From: an uncultured Selenomonadaceae bacterium
Lineage (GTDB): Bacteria; Bacillota; Negativicutes; Selenomonadales; Selenomonadaceae
Assembly: GCA_905236325.1 (NCBI GenBank)
Contig: CAJOPJ010000206.1
Location: 1 to 5,434 of the forward strand
Reading direction: 5' to 3'
DNA length: 5,434 nucleotides
In this document: one piece after another, positions 1 through 5,434 of the stretch
Layout of the letters: the number at the start of each line of letters is the position of its first letter
Numbering within the stretch: position 1 is the first letter of the stretch
The notes under the pieces: generated by a model
The model's database searches: none
What the model was told of the DNA's origin: nothing
Seen by the model: the letters and a program-made list of their open reading frames with translations, nothing else
Program-made: the position numbers and the translations under genes

Positions 1-1124
1 AATTCGGCGGCAATCAAGATAAAAATCCGATTCTTGAGGCTTATCAAATGGGCGTGGCTGAATATGGTCAAAATAAAATGGACAAACGCTTTAGACAATC
101 TGCCGTGCGTTTGCTGAGAAATATTTTCCAGCTTGGCTTGTTTGAAAATCCCTACCTTGATGTTGCAGAATCAGTTCGCGAAGTTGGCAACGCTGAAGAT
201 ATGCGTCGTGGTTTTGAGGCGCAGTTGAAATCTGTTGTTATGCTGAAAAATCAAAATAATGTCATTAGACAAAACAATTTTGCAAACGGCAAGCCGACTG
301 TCTACATTCCAATGATTTTTAGACCGGCTATTGAAGTTAAGGCTTTTGGTTCCTACTCGCCGGCGCAATGGATTTTGCCTGTTGATATTAATGTTGCGTC
401 AAGATATTTCAATGTAATAACTGACAGCGTTGTTCCACCGACTGACACAGATAAAGATGGCAAGCCGATGGCGTCGATTCGCGACATTATAAGACTTTCG
501 GCGGACGAAATTTCTAAAGCTGATTTTATTATGCCGATTATCGAAAATCCAACTAACGCAGGAAATCAGTTTGACGGTTTCTATGACCACGCCAACAATC
601 AATATGTGCCAATGAGTTTGCAGTACGGCAGGTATGTTGCAAATTCCGATTCTGTACGCAGACATTCAATCGCGCATGACACAGGCGAAGATAGAAATTA
701 CTTCGGCAAAACTGCAAATGTTGTCAATGCATCAGACCTTGATTCTGTGACTTACGCAAGAAATTGCGCTATGCAATCTGGAAAAAATCTGCCTGTGATA
801 ACTGTAGTCCACGCACTTGCGCCGATGATTTTTTCTGAAATTGAGCCTTTGAGCGACGTAATTTTAGTTGGTTATGGCGTTAGCGACGCTGCGTATTTTG
901 ATATTGTTACAGGTAAATTTGAACCGACAGGACTTTTGCCAATGCAACAGCCGCGTGATATGGAAACTGTCGAATCGCAAGCTGAAGATGTTCCGCGCGA
1001 CATGATTCCTTACACTGACAGCGCAGGCAATGCTTATGACTTTGCATTTGGTTTGAATTGGCGCGGAGTTATCAATGACAGCCGCACTGCCAAATATCGC
1101 GTACCTGCCATTGTTCGCAGATAA
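1..1124 (+). CDS. Glycoside hydrolase family 3 C-terminal part (beta-glucosidase-like), 5'-truncated
   Basis: The frame is open from base 3 to the TAA at 1122-1124, giving 373 residues. The first in-frame ATG (48) is internal, because family-like sequence (FGGNQDKNPILEAYQ) precedes it, so the true start lies upstream. Seen, numbering from base 3: the end of the GH3 barrel and linker with RLLRNIFQLGLFENPYLD (36-53), then the (alpha/beta)6 sandwich domain opening at QLKSVVMLKN (74-83). GLLPMQ (310-315) and AFGLNW (348-353) near the end are typical of the GH3 C-terminal and terminal segments. In this family the nucleophile Asp sits in the N-terminal barrel, which is not in the window, so activity and any signal peptide cannot be judged. 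GH3 enzymes release terminal glucose, xylose or related sugars from beta-linked glycosides; the substrate here is unknown. The visible part has no frameshift and ends at a normal point, followed by a strong terminator, so the gene is probably intact and last in its transcript. Confidence 0.9.
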   Translation, partial: FGGNQDKNPILEAYQMGVAEYGQNKMDKRFRQSAVRLLRNIFQLGLFENPYLDVAESVREVGNAEDMRRGFEAQLKSVVMLKNQNNVIRQNNFANGKPTVYIPMIFRPAIEVKAFGSYSPAQWILPVDINVASRYFNVITDSVVPPTDTDKDGKPMASIRDIIRLSADEISKADFIMPIIENPTNAGNQFDGFYDHANNQYVPMSLQYGRYVANSDSVRRHSIAHDTGEDRNYFGKTANVVNASDLDSVTYARNCAMQSGKNLPVITVVHALAPMIFSEIEPLSDVILVGYGVSDAAYFDIVTGKFEPTGLLPMQQPRDMETVESQAEDVPRDMIPYTDSAGNAYDFAFGLNWRGVINDSRTAKYRVPAIVRR

Positions 1125-1139
1125 AATATTTTTTAAGTT

Positions 1140-1177
1140 TTAGCTTTTGGCTTTTAGCTGAAGGCTAATTTTTTTTT
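1140..1177 (+). terminator. Rho-independent terminator after the GH3 gene
   Basis: Bases 1140-1151 pair with 1157-1168 in a continuous 12-bp stem (TTAGCTTTTGGC against GCTGAAGGCTAA, including three G-U pairs) with a 5-base loop (TTTTA). An unbroken run of nine T (1169-1177) follows directly. It starts 15 bases after the GH3 stop codon. Stem, tight loop and T-run together are the classic intrinsic terminator form, so the downstream membrane-protein gene probably needs its own promoter or depends on read-through. Confidence 0.9.
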
Positions 1178-1182
1178 GCAGG

Positions 1183-1212
1183 AAAAAATATTTTCGCGCT
1201 GAAATATTTTTT
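1183..1212. repeat. Perfect A/T inverted repeat between the terminator and the next gene
   Basis: AAAAAATATTT (1183-1193) and AAATATTTTTT (1202-1212) are exact reverse complements, an 11-bp stem around the 8-base loop TCGCGCTG. It lies just after the GH3 terminator and 13 bases before the Shine-Dalgarno site of the next gene. The stem is all A/T, so as RNA it is weak. It could be a backup terminator whose T-run is the 3' arm, a protein-binding dyad, or a chance product of AT-rich DNA. Confidence 0.5.
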
Positions 1213-1225
1213 GAAAAATTTTTAT

Positions 1226-1234
1226 AGGTGGTGA
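1226..1234 (+). promoter_or_regulatory. Ribosome binding site that decides a TTG start
   Basis: AGGTGGTGA is close to the full anti-Shine-Dalgarno complement AAGGAGGTGA and sits 5 bases before TTG at 1240. The two in-frame GTG codons (1228 and 1231) lie inside this site and have no purine-rich sequence of their own upstream. TTG at 1240 is therefore the best start. Confidence 0.8.
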
Positions 1235-1239
1235 TTAAT

Positions 1240-1788
1240 TTGCCTAAAAATGATTCCGAAAAAAAACTTGAAGAAGCTAATTTTGAAGTTTCTTCACTTG
1301 CGGAAGTCAAAGACGCAAATGGCAATGGAATTTTTCATATGCGCACCAAAACAAAATTTGTCTTGGTAATTTCAATTTTAATTTTACTGGCGGCTGGTGG
1401 CTTGATTTATTTGTCAATTGAAAAATTGATTCAATCCGAAATGTGGCAAATTGTACTTTGGGGGCTTTGTGGTGTTTTGGCAATTTATTCAATTTTCTCA
1501 AAATCAATCTTGGCAATGCTTTTGAATTTAATTTTGTTTGCCGGCGTGTCATTCATACCAACTTGGCAGTCAGGTTATGATACAGTTCAGCCGATAATTG
1601 AAAAATTTTCTGAACAAACACAACAGCCTGCAGTTGAAAATTTAACTCCGCCGGTTGAGGAAAAAATTTCTGAACCGGAAAAAACAATCGAAGAAATAAA
1701 ACCTGTTGAGCCGGAAAGATCAGCCGAAACTTCAAACACAGAATCACAAATTGAACTTCCTGAACAAGGTTTGCCGCCGAGTATTTAA
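1240..1788 (+). CDS. Uncharacterised three-pass membrane protein with Pro/Glu-rich tail
   Basis: I do not recognise this protein. From the TTG start it has 182 residues; GTG codons at 1228 and 1231 would add four or three but fall within the ribosome binding site. Seen: a charged N-terminus (1-38), then hydrophobic segments at about 40-60, 68-86 and 89-107, then a hydrophilic tail (108-182) rich in Pro, Glu and Gln with repeated PVE and EPE units, for example PVEEKISEPE (138-147) and KPVEPE (154-159). Basic residues R35, K37 and K39 before segment 1 and K88 between segments 2 and 3 suggest, by the positive-inside rule, N-terminus in and tail outside; this is inference. No signal-peptidase site, enzyme motif or cysteine pair is visible. 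Its DNA looks more AT-rich than glyQS. A strong terminator separates it from the GH3 gene, and a strong promoter follows it, so it may be transcribed alone, although I found no convincing promoter for it. Such tails often act as spacers or protein-binding arms, but the role here is unknown. Confidence 0.7.
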   Translation: MPKNDSEKKLEEANFEVSSLAEVKDANGNGIFHMRTKTKFVLVISILILLAAGGLIYLSIEKLIQSEMWQIVLWGLCGVLAIYSIFSKSILAMLLNLILFAGVSFIPTWQSGYDTVQPIIEKFSEQTQQPAVENLTPPVEEKISEPEKTIEEIKPVEPERSAETSNTESQIELPEQGLPPSI

Positions 1789-1827
1789 GGCAATTTGAAT
1801 TTAAATTTGAAACTTATTTATAACCGA

Positions 1828-1855
1828 TTGATTGTTTCAAAAAAAATTATATAAA
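1828..1855 (+). promoter_or_regulatory. Possible second, upstream glyQS promoter
   Basis: TTGATT (1828-1833) and TATAAA (1850-1855) are separated by 16 bases and match the sigma-A boxes at 4/6 and 5/6 positions. Transcription would start near 1862, at the beginning of the 25-base dyad. In DNA this AT-rich such matches arise easily, so this is only a candidate. Confidence 0.3.
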
Positions 1856-1860
1856 GACAA

Positions 1861-1885
1861 AAATTTTCTGTCGCACTGAAAATTT
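1861..1885. repeat. 25-base dyad overlapping the glyQS -35 box
   Basis: The left arm AAATTTTCTGT (1861-1871) and right arm ACTGAAAATTT (1875-1885) are reverse complements at 10 of 11 positions around a CGC centre; the one mismatch is T against T. The last two bases are the first two of the TTGACA box. Its position and symmetry would suit an operator for a dimeric repressor, or a hairpin ending the upstream membrane-protein transcript. No T-run follows, so a standard intrinsic terminator is less likely. Confidence 0.5.
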
Positions 1886-1911
1886 GACAGGCAGAAAAAA
1901 TTTGCTATAAT
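1884..1911 (+). promoter_or_regulatory. Strong sigma-A promoter for glyQS
   Basis: There is an exact TTGACA (1884-1889), a 16-base spacer, and an exact TATAAT (1906-1911) preceded by an extended -10 TGC (1903-1905). Transcription should start near 1918, leaving a leader of about 60 bases before glyQ. The spacer is one base shorter than the usual 17; otherwise this is full consensus, which fits a housekeeping operon. Confidence 0.9.
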
Positions 1912-1960
1912 TCAAAAGATTGTTTATCTGAATTAAATTTGAAAACTAATAATTGAAATA

Positions 1961-1973
1961 AAGGAGTTGGTGG
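1961..1973 (+). promoter_or_regulatory. Double ribosome binding site of glyQ
   Basis: AAGGAG (1961-1966) lies 12 bases before the ATG, rather far for a Shine-Dalgarno site, while GGTGG (1969-1973) lies 5 bases before it. Either or both may pair with 16S rRNA. The start at 1979 is supported independently by the protein, which opens in the usual GlyQ way (MKYQELILALQKFW). Confidence 0.7.
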
Positions 1974-1978
1974 CTTAA

Positions 1979-2869
1979 ATGAAATATCAAGAATTGATTT
2001 TAGCACTGCAAAAATTTTGGTCAGACAAAGGCTGCGTCATTGGCGAACCTTACGATATTGAAAAAGGCGCAGGCACTATGAATCCAATGACTTTCTTGCG
2101 CGTGCTGGGACCTGAACCTTGGAATGTGGCTTATGTTGAACCTTCGCGCAGACCTGCTGACGGACGTTATGGCGACAATCCTAATCGACTTTATCAGCAT
2201 CATCAACTTCAGCTTATTATGAAGCCTTCGCCGGACAATATTCAGGAACTTTATCTTGAAAGTTTAGCGGCAATCGGTATCGAAAAAGAAAAGCACGACA
2301 TTAGATTTGTTGAGGACAACTGGGAATCTCCGACGCTTGGTGCTTGGGGACTTGGCTGGGAAGTTTGGCTGGACGGTATGGAAATTACGCAGTTTACTTA
2401 CTTTCAGCAAGTTGGCAGTCAAGATATTAAACCTACCGCGGTTGAAATTACATATGGCTTGGAACGCCTGGCAATGTACATTCAAGGCGTAGAAAATGTT
2501 TTTGATGTTGAATGGGCACCCGGCGTGACTTATGGCGATGTTTTTCACCAAAATGAATTTGAACAGTCAAGTTACGCTTTCGACCTAAGCGATGAAAAAT
2601 TGTTGTTCGACTTGTTTGAAAAGTTCGAGGCGGAGGCAGTCAGAATTATTAAACTTGGCTATGTCCATCCTGCGTACGACTATGTTTTAAAATGTTCGCA
2701 CACCTTTAACTTGCTTGACGCACGCGGCGCAATTTCAGTCAGCGAACGCACGGCTTTTATCGGCAGAGTCAGAAAATTAGCTAGAATGTGCGCAGAAGAA
2801 TATTTAAAACAGCGTGAAAAATTAGGCTATCCAATGTTAAAAAATAAATCTGCGGAGGTGAATGCGTAA
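1979..2869 (+). CDS. glyQ: Glycine--tRNA ligase alpha subunit
   Basis: This is the catalytic subunit of bacterial alpha2beta2 glycyl-tRNA synthetase, a cytoplasmic class II enzyme that activates glycine with ATP and, with GlyS, charges tRNA-Gly. At 296 residues it is full length for the family (about 290-300). Recognisable blocks, in order: GAGTMNPMTFLR (30-41); EPSRRPADGRYGDNPNR (54-70), the motif 2 region that contacts ATP; ESPTLGAWGLGWEVW (116-130) leading into DGMEITQFTYFQQ (132-144); and TYGLERLAMY (158-167), which carries the motif 3 arginine. No key block is missing or broken. It is the first gene of the pair, with a strong promoter about 70 bases upstream, and its stop overlaps the glyS start by one base. 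I found no T-box leader. The assignment is very secure. Confidence 0.98.
   Translation: MKYQELILALQKFWSDKGCVIGEPYDIEKGAGTMNPMTFLRVLGPEPWNVAYVEPSRRPADGRYGDNPNRLYQHHQLQLIMKPSPDNIQELYLESLAAIGIEKEKHDIRFVEDNWESPTLGAWGLGWEVWLDGMEITQFTYFQQVGSQDIKPTAVEITYGLERLAMYIQGVENVFDVEWAPGVTYGDVFHQNEFEQSSYAFDLSDEKLLFDLFEKFEAEAVRIIKLGYVHPAYDYVLKCSHTFNLLDARGAISVSERTAFIGRVRKLARMCAEEYLKQREKLGYPMLKNKSAEVNA
2854..2861 (+). promoter_or_regulatory. Ribosome binding site of glyS
   Basis: GGAGGTGA lies inside the last codons of glyQ, 7 bases before the glyS ATG. It fits a near-perfect Shine-Dalgarno site at ideal spacing. With the TAATG overlap it should keep the two subunits translated together in similar amounts. Confidence 0.9.
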
Positions 2870-4932
2870 TGGCTGAAAGAACTTTACTACTTGAAATTGG
2901 AACTGAAGAAATCCCCGCGCACGCCATGCCGCCAATTTTGTCACAGTTGAAAAGCCTTGCTGAAAAATCTTTCAAGGAAGCCAGAATTTCAGTCGGCGAA
3001 ATTTCCACGCTTGGTACGCCGCGCAGAATCAGTTTGCTTGTAAAAAATGTTGCCGAAAATCAGCCTGATATTTCGGAAGAAAAACGCGGTCCTTCCGAAA
3101 AAATCGCAATCGACGCGGACGGCAACTTCACAAAGGCGGCTATCGGTTTCGCACGCGGTCAAAAAGTTGAACCTAAAGACTTAATCACACGCGACGGCTA
3201 CATTTATGCTGTTGTCAATGAAGAAGGCAAGGCGACTGCTGAAATTTTGCAGGAACTTTTGCCGAAAATGATTTGCGACTTGAACTTTCCAAACAATATG
3301 CATTGGGGCAGTTTGGATTTTAAATTTATCAGACCGCTACGTTGGATTGTCGCTCTGTTCGGCGATGAAGTTATTCCATTCGAAGTGGCAACTGTTCAGT
3401 CAGGAAAAATTTCACGCGGACACCGAGTTTTAAGTCAGGGCGAATTTATGGTTGACAGCGCGGACGCTTACATTGACGCTTGCAAGAAAAATTTTGTAAT
3501 TGTTGACCAAAATCAGCGTCGCGAAATGATTGTTGCTCAGATTGAGAAAGTTGCTACAGAACGCGGCGGCAAGGCTGAAATTTCCGACGACTTGCTTGAG
3601 GAAGTTTTGTACTTGGTTGAATATCCAACTGCGCTTGCCGGCGAATTTGAAATAAAATATCTTAACTTACCTGCTGACGCAGTTATTACGCCAATGCGCG
3701 ATCATCAAAGATATTTTCCGGTCAAAACTATGGACGGCAAACTTATGCCAATTTTTATAACTGTCAGAAACGGCGGCAGAGATTATCTCGATATTGTTCA
3801 GCACGGCAATGAACGCGTCTTAAAAGCCAGATTGGAGGACGCACAGTTTTTCTTCAATGAAGATCGAAAAAAAAATCTCGACCAACACCGCGACAAACTC
3901 AAAACCGTCGTATTTCAGGAAAGTCTTGGCTCAATGTATGAAAAGACGCAAAGGCTGGTAAAACTTGCTGAAAAAATTTCCGATATGCTCGGCGACAAAG
4001 TTTCCGCAACTGAAAAGCAAAACGCAATCCGCGCTGCCGAAATTTCAAAAGCAGATTTAGTTACAGGTATGGTTACTGAATTTACTGAACTGCAAGGCGT
4101 GATGGGACGCGAATATGCAAAACTTGACGGCGAAAACGACGAAGTTGCAACTGCAATTGATGAACATTATATGCCGCGCTTTGCAGGCGACAATCAGCCA
4201 AAAACTACTGCAGGCAGAATTTTAAGCCTTGCCGACAAAATCGACAACATTGTTGCAACTTTCAGTCGCGGACTTGTTCCGACAGGTTCGCAAGATCCTT
4301 TTGCCCTGCGCCGTCAAGCACTCGGTCTTGTAAATATGCTGAACGAAGCAAATTGGCATATTTCGCTGACTGAAATTGTTGAACTTGCTATGGATTTGTT
4401 GAATGTCACCGACAAAGTTGGGCGCGAAAAAATTTCAGCCGACTTTGTGGAGTTTATAAAATTGCGTGTTAAAAATGTTTTGGCTGATTCAACGCGCTAT
4501 GATGTTATTGACGCAGTGATAGATGATGTTGATGATGTTTGCGCAGTCACTTTTAAGGCGCAGGCAGTTGAACAATTTTTGGCTTCGCCTGACGCAGTTA
4601 AAATTGTGCAGTCTTTCGTGCGCGTTTCAAATCTTGCAAAGAAAGCTGAAACTGCTGAAGTCAACGCAAATTTAGTCACGCTTGAACCTGAACAGAAACT
4701 TTATCGCGCGTTTGAGGCAATTAAAGTTGTCGCAGGTGAACTTGCCGACAAAAAAGACTATATCGGCGCACTTGACGCGTTGAAAAAACTGTCCGCGCCA
4801 ATTGATGAATTTTTCGACGCTGTTATGGTTATGGACGAAAACCTTGAAATCAGAAAAAATCGCCTTGCAATTCTAAAGTCAATCGACAATCTGCTTGTGC
4901 GAATTGCAGATTTTGGAAAATTAGTAATTTAA
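2869..4932 (+). CDS. glyS: Glycine--tRNA ligase beta subunit
   Basis: This is the large subunit of alpha2beta2 glycyl-tRNA synthetase. It binds tRNA-Gly and is needed with GlyQ for aminoacylation. The 687 residues match the usual 680-700. The N-terminus LLLEIGTEEIPA is typical. The tRNA-synthetase 2f core holds RGHR (183-186) and MRDHQRYFP (276-284). A central HD-like domain includes TEFTELQG (403-410), LADKIDN (454-460) and GSQDPFALRR (473-482). The C-terminal DALR-type anticodon-binding domain ends with PIDEFFDAVMVM (644-655) and the LEIRKNRLAIL stretch (659-669). All expected domains are present with no frameshift. Its ATG shares one base with the glyQ stop, so the two are surely co-transcribed and probably translationally coupled. 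No strong terminator follows directly; a T9 run at 4940-4948 lacks a good hairpin. The assignment is very secure. Confidence 0.98.
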   Translation: MAERTLLLEIGTEEIPAHAMPPILSQLKSLAEKSFKEARISVGEISTLGTPRRISLLVKNVAENQPDISEEKRGPSEKIAIDADGNFTKAAIGFARGQKVEPKDLITRDGYIYAVVNEEGKATAEILQELLPKMICDLNFPNNMHWGSLDFKFIRPLRWIVALFGDEVIPFEVATVQSGKISRGHRVLSQGEFMVDSADAYIDACKKNFVIVDQNQRREMIVAQIEKVATERGGKAEISDDLLEEVLYLVEYPTALAGEFEIKYLNLPADAVITPMRDHQRYFPVKTMDGKLMPIFITVRNGGRDYLDIVQHGNERVLKARLEDAQFFFNEDRKKNLDQHRDKLKTVVFQESLGSMYEKTQRLVKLAEKISDMLGDKVSATEKQNAIRAAEISKADLVTGMVTEFTELQGVMGREYAKLDGENDEVATAIDEHYMPRFAGDNQPKTTAGRILSLADKIDNIVATFSRGLVPTGSQDPFALRRQALGLVNMLNEANWHISLTEIVELAMDLLNVTDKVGREKISADFVEFIKLRVKNVLADSTRYDVIDAVIDDVDDVCAVTFKAQAVEQFLASPDAVKIVQSFVRVSNLAKKAETAEVNANLVTLEPEQKLYRAFEAIKVVAGELADKKDYIGALDALKKLSAPIDEFFDAVMVMDENLEIRKNRLAILKSIDNLLVRIADFGKLVI

Positions 4933-4951
4933 TGCAGGATTTTTTTTTCAA

Positions 4952-4996
4952 GCGTTGAATTGCTAATTTAAGAATTTAAACGCGAGAGATTTTTTT
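4952..4996 (+). terminator. Candidate imperfect terminator after glyS
   Basis: GCGTTGAATT (4952-4961) can pair with 4973-4983 (AATTTAAACGC) in a 10-bp stem with one bulged A and one G-U pair, around an 11-base loop. The run TTTTTTT (4990-4996) follows, but 6 bases (GAGAGA) separate it from the stem. The stem is AT-rich apart from its base. It may end glyQS transcripts only partly, and read-through into the PAS gene is possible. A separate T9 run just upstream (4940-4948) has no convincing stem. Confidence 0.4.
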
Positions 4997-5004
4997 AAAG
5001 GAAG
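4997..5004 (+). promoter_or_regulatory. Ribosome binding site of the PAS gene
   Basis: AAAGGAAG sits 6 bases before ATG at 5011 and follows directly after the T7 run of the candidate terminator. The alternative in-frame ATG at 5017 would be 12 bases away, so 5011 is preferred. Confidence 0.75.
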
Positions 5005-5010
5005 ATATAC

Positions 5011-5434
5011 ATGGCTATGAACGAAACTTCACGATTTGAAGAAAATTCTCCGCTCGGCAGAATACAAGATTATTTCAATGCCTTGCAGAACTCGACTGAA
5101 GATTATATCTTTGTAGTCGATGCGGAAACCAATCAATTTTTGCTGTCAGATAACTTTATGCGCGATTTTAATTTTGCGTCCAATGTTGTCGATGACTTCG
5201 AAAGTTTGTTGTTGCCGTTCATTTATTCCGATGACCGCGACATTTATGAAGAGGCGATGGAAGTTGTCACTTCAGAAAGTCGCTTGAACTCAGTCAGCTG
5301 CGAATTTCGACTACTTGATGCAAACGGCGATTACGGCTGGGTTAATTTGCGTATGACTTTGGCTGCGGATGAATTTGAACAACCAACATTCATCACCGGT
5401 GTCATTGTCCGCATGGACAAAATTGTTAAGGCTG
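5011..5434 (+). CDS. PAS-domain signalling protein, 3'-truncated by the window
   Basis: The frame is open from ATG 5011 to the window end, giving 141 residues with no stop. Residues about 19-140 look like one PAS domain of the PAS_3-like type. It opens with ALQNSTEDYIFVVDAETN (24-41), has a central PFIYSDDRDIYEEAM stretch (69-83), the pattern EFRLLDANGDYGWVNLR (98-114) where Gly-x-Tyr-x-Trp is typical of this fold, and a last strand FITGVIVRMD (127-136). There is no N-terminal signal or membrane segment, so the domain is probably cytoplasmic. PAS domains sense small ligands, redox state or light, or mediate dimerisation, and drive an output domain; that output lies beyond the window. From general resemblance a GGDEF/EAL cyclic-di-GMP enzyme is a likely partner, with a histidine kinase or another regulator as alternatives. 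No cofactor-binding residue can be assigned with confidence. It follows glyS by 78 bases and may be read partly from the glyQS promoter. Confidence 0.8.
   Translation, partial: MAMNETSRFEENSPLGRIQDYFNALQNSTEDYIFVVDAETNQFLLSDNFMRDFNFASNVVDDFESLLLPFIYSDDRDIYEEAMEVVTSESRLNSVSCEFRLLDANGDYGWVNLRMTLAADEFEQPTFITGVIVRMDKIVKA

Noticed and set aside
48..50. ATG at 48 as the true start of the GH3 gene
   Set aside because: The frame is open back to base 3 with family-like sequence before this ATG, and the catalytic barrel would be missing.
1771..1793. Small inverted repeat (TTGCC / GGCAA) across the stop codon of the membrane-protein gene, as a terminator
   Set aside because: It has only 5 bp with a 13-base loop, and only TTT follows before G. 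This is too weak to call.
2307..2492. Second + strand frame within glyQ
   Set aside because: It overlaps the highly conserved GlyQ core in another frame, so it is a shadow.
4497..4679. Minus-strand open frame inside glyS, and similar minus-strand frames elsewhere in the window
   Set aside because: They lie opposite well-conserved genes or AT-rich gaps, have no good ribosome binding site that I noticed, and give low-complexity or unfamiliar proteins.
4888..4912. Inverted repeat AATCTGC / GCAGATT near the end of glyS
   Set aside because: It is a 7-bp stem with an 11-base loop inside conserved coding sequence, followed by only two further T before GG. Probably chance.
4940..4948. T9 run just after glyS as an intrinsic terminator
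   Set aside because: No stable stem lies directly before it; the nearest symmetry (AAATT/AATTT at 4919-4931) is 5 bp of A/T and is separated from the run by about 8 bases.
4995..5013. Resemblance of the PAS-gene leader (AAGGAAGATATACATG) to a common expression-vector leader
   Set aside because: It differs in sequence and spacing, and the flanking sequence is natural and continuous with glyS, so I treat it as coincidence.

Overview
The window looks like ordinary chromosomal sequence from an AT-rich low-GC bacterium, most likely a Bacillota (Firmicutes) member and possibly a Negativicute. The grounds are strong Gram-positive-type Shine-Dalgarno sites (AGGTGGTGA, GGAGGTGA), a near-consensus sigma-A promoter, a TTG start, T-rich intrinsic terminators and the split two-subunit (alpha2beta2) glycyl-tRNA synthetase. 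The taxonomic guess rests on recalled family resemblance, not on a search. All supported genes read on the + strand, and I see nothing coding on the minus strand.

Layout. (1) Bases 1-1124 hold the 3' part of a glycoside hydrolase family 3 enzyme; its catalytic barrel lies mostly upstream of the window. It ends in a clear intrinsic terminator (1140-1177), followed by a second, purely A/T inverted repeat (1183-1212). (2) Bases 1240-1788 encode an unrecognised small membrane protein. It starts at TTG and has three predicted membrane segments and a Pro/Glu-rich acidic tail. (3) Bases 1789-1978 are a 190-base regulatory gap. It holds one excellent promoter (TTGACA, 16 bases, TGC-TATAAT), a weaker upstream candidate, and a 25-base dyad touching the -35 box. 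I found no T-box there, although many Firmicutes use one to control glycyl-tRNA synthetase. (4) glyQ (1979-2869) and glyS (2869-4932) overlap by one base (TAATG) and encode the catalytic alpha and tRNA-binding beta subunits. Both look intact. (5) After a short gap with an imperfect terminator-like hairpin, a PAS-domain protein starts at 5011 and runs off the end.

How the genes relate. glyQ and glyS form one transcription unit and one enzyme that charges tRNA-Gly. The GH3 enzyme (glycoside breakdown), the membrane protein and the PAS sensor appear to be separate neighbours; nothing in the sequence ties them into one pathway. No mobile element, CRISPR array, tRNA, rRNA or phage signature was seen. 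I find no convincing new system. The points most worth a second look are the uncharacterised membrane protein and the dyad/promoter arrangement in front of glyQS.
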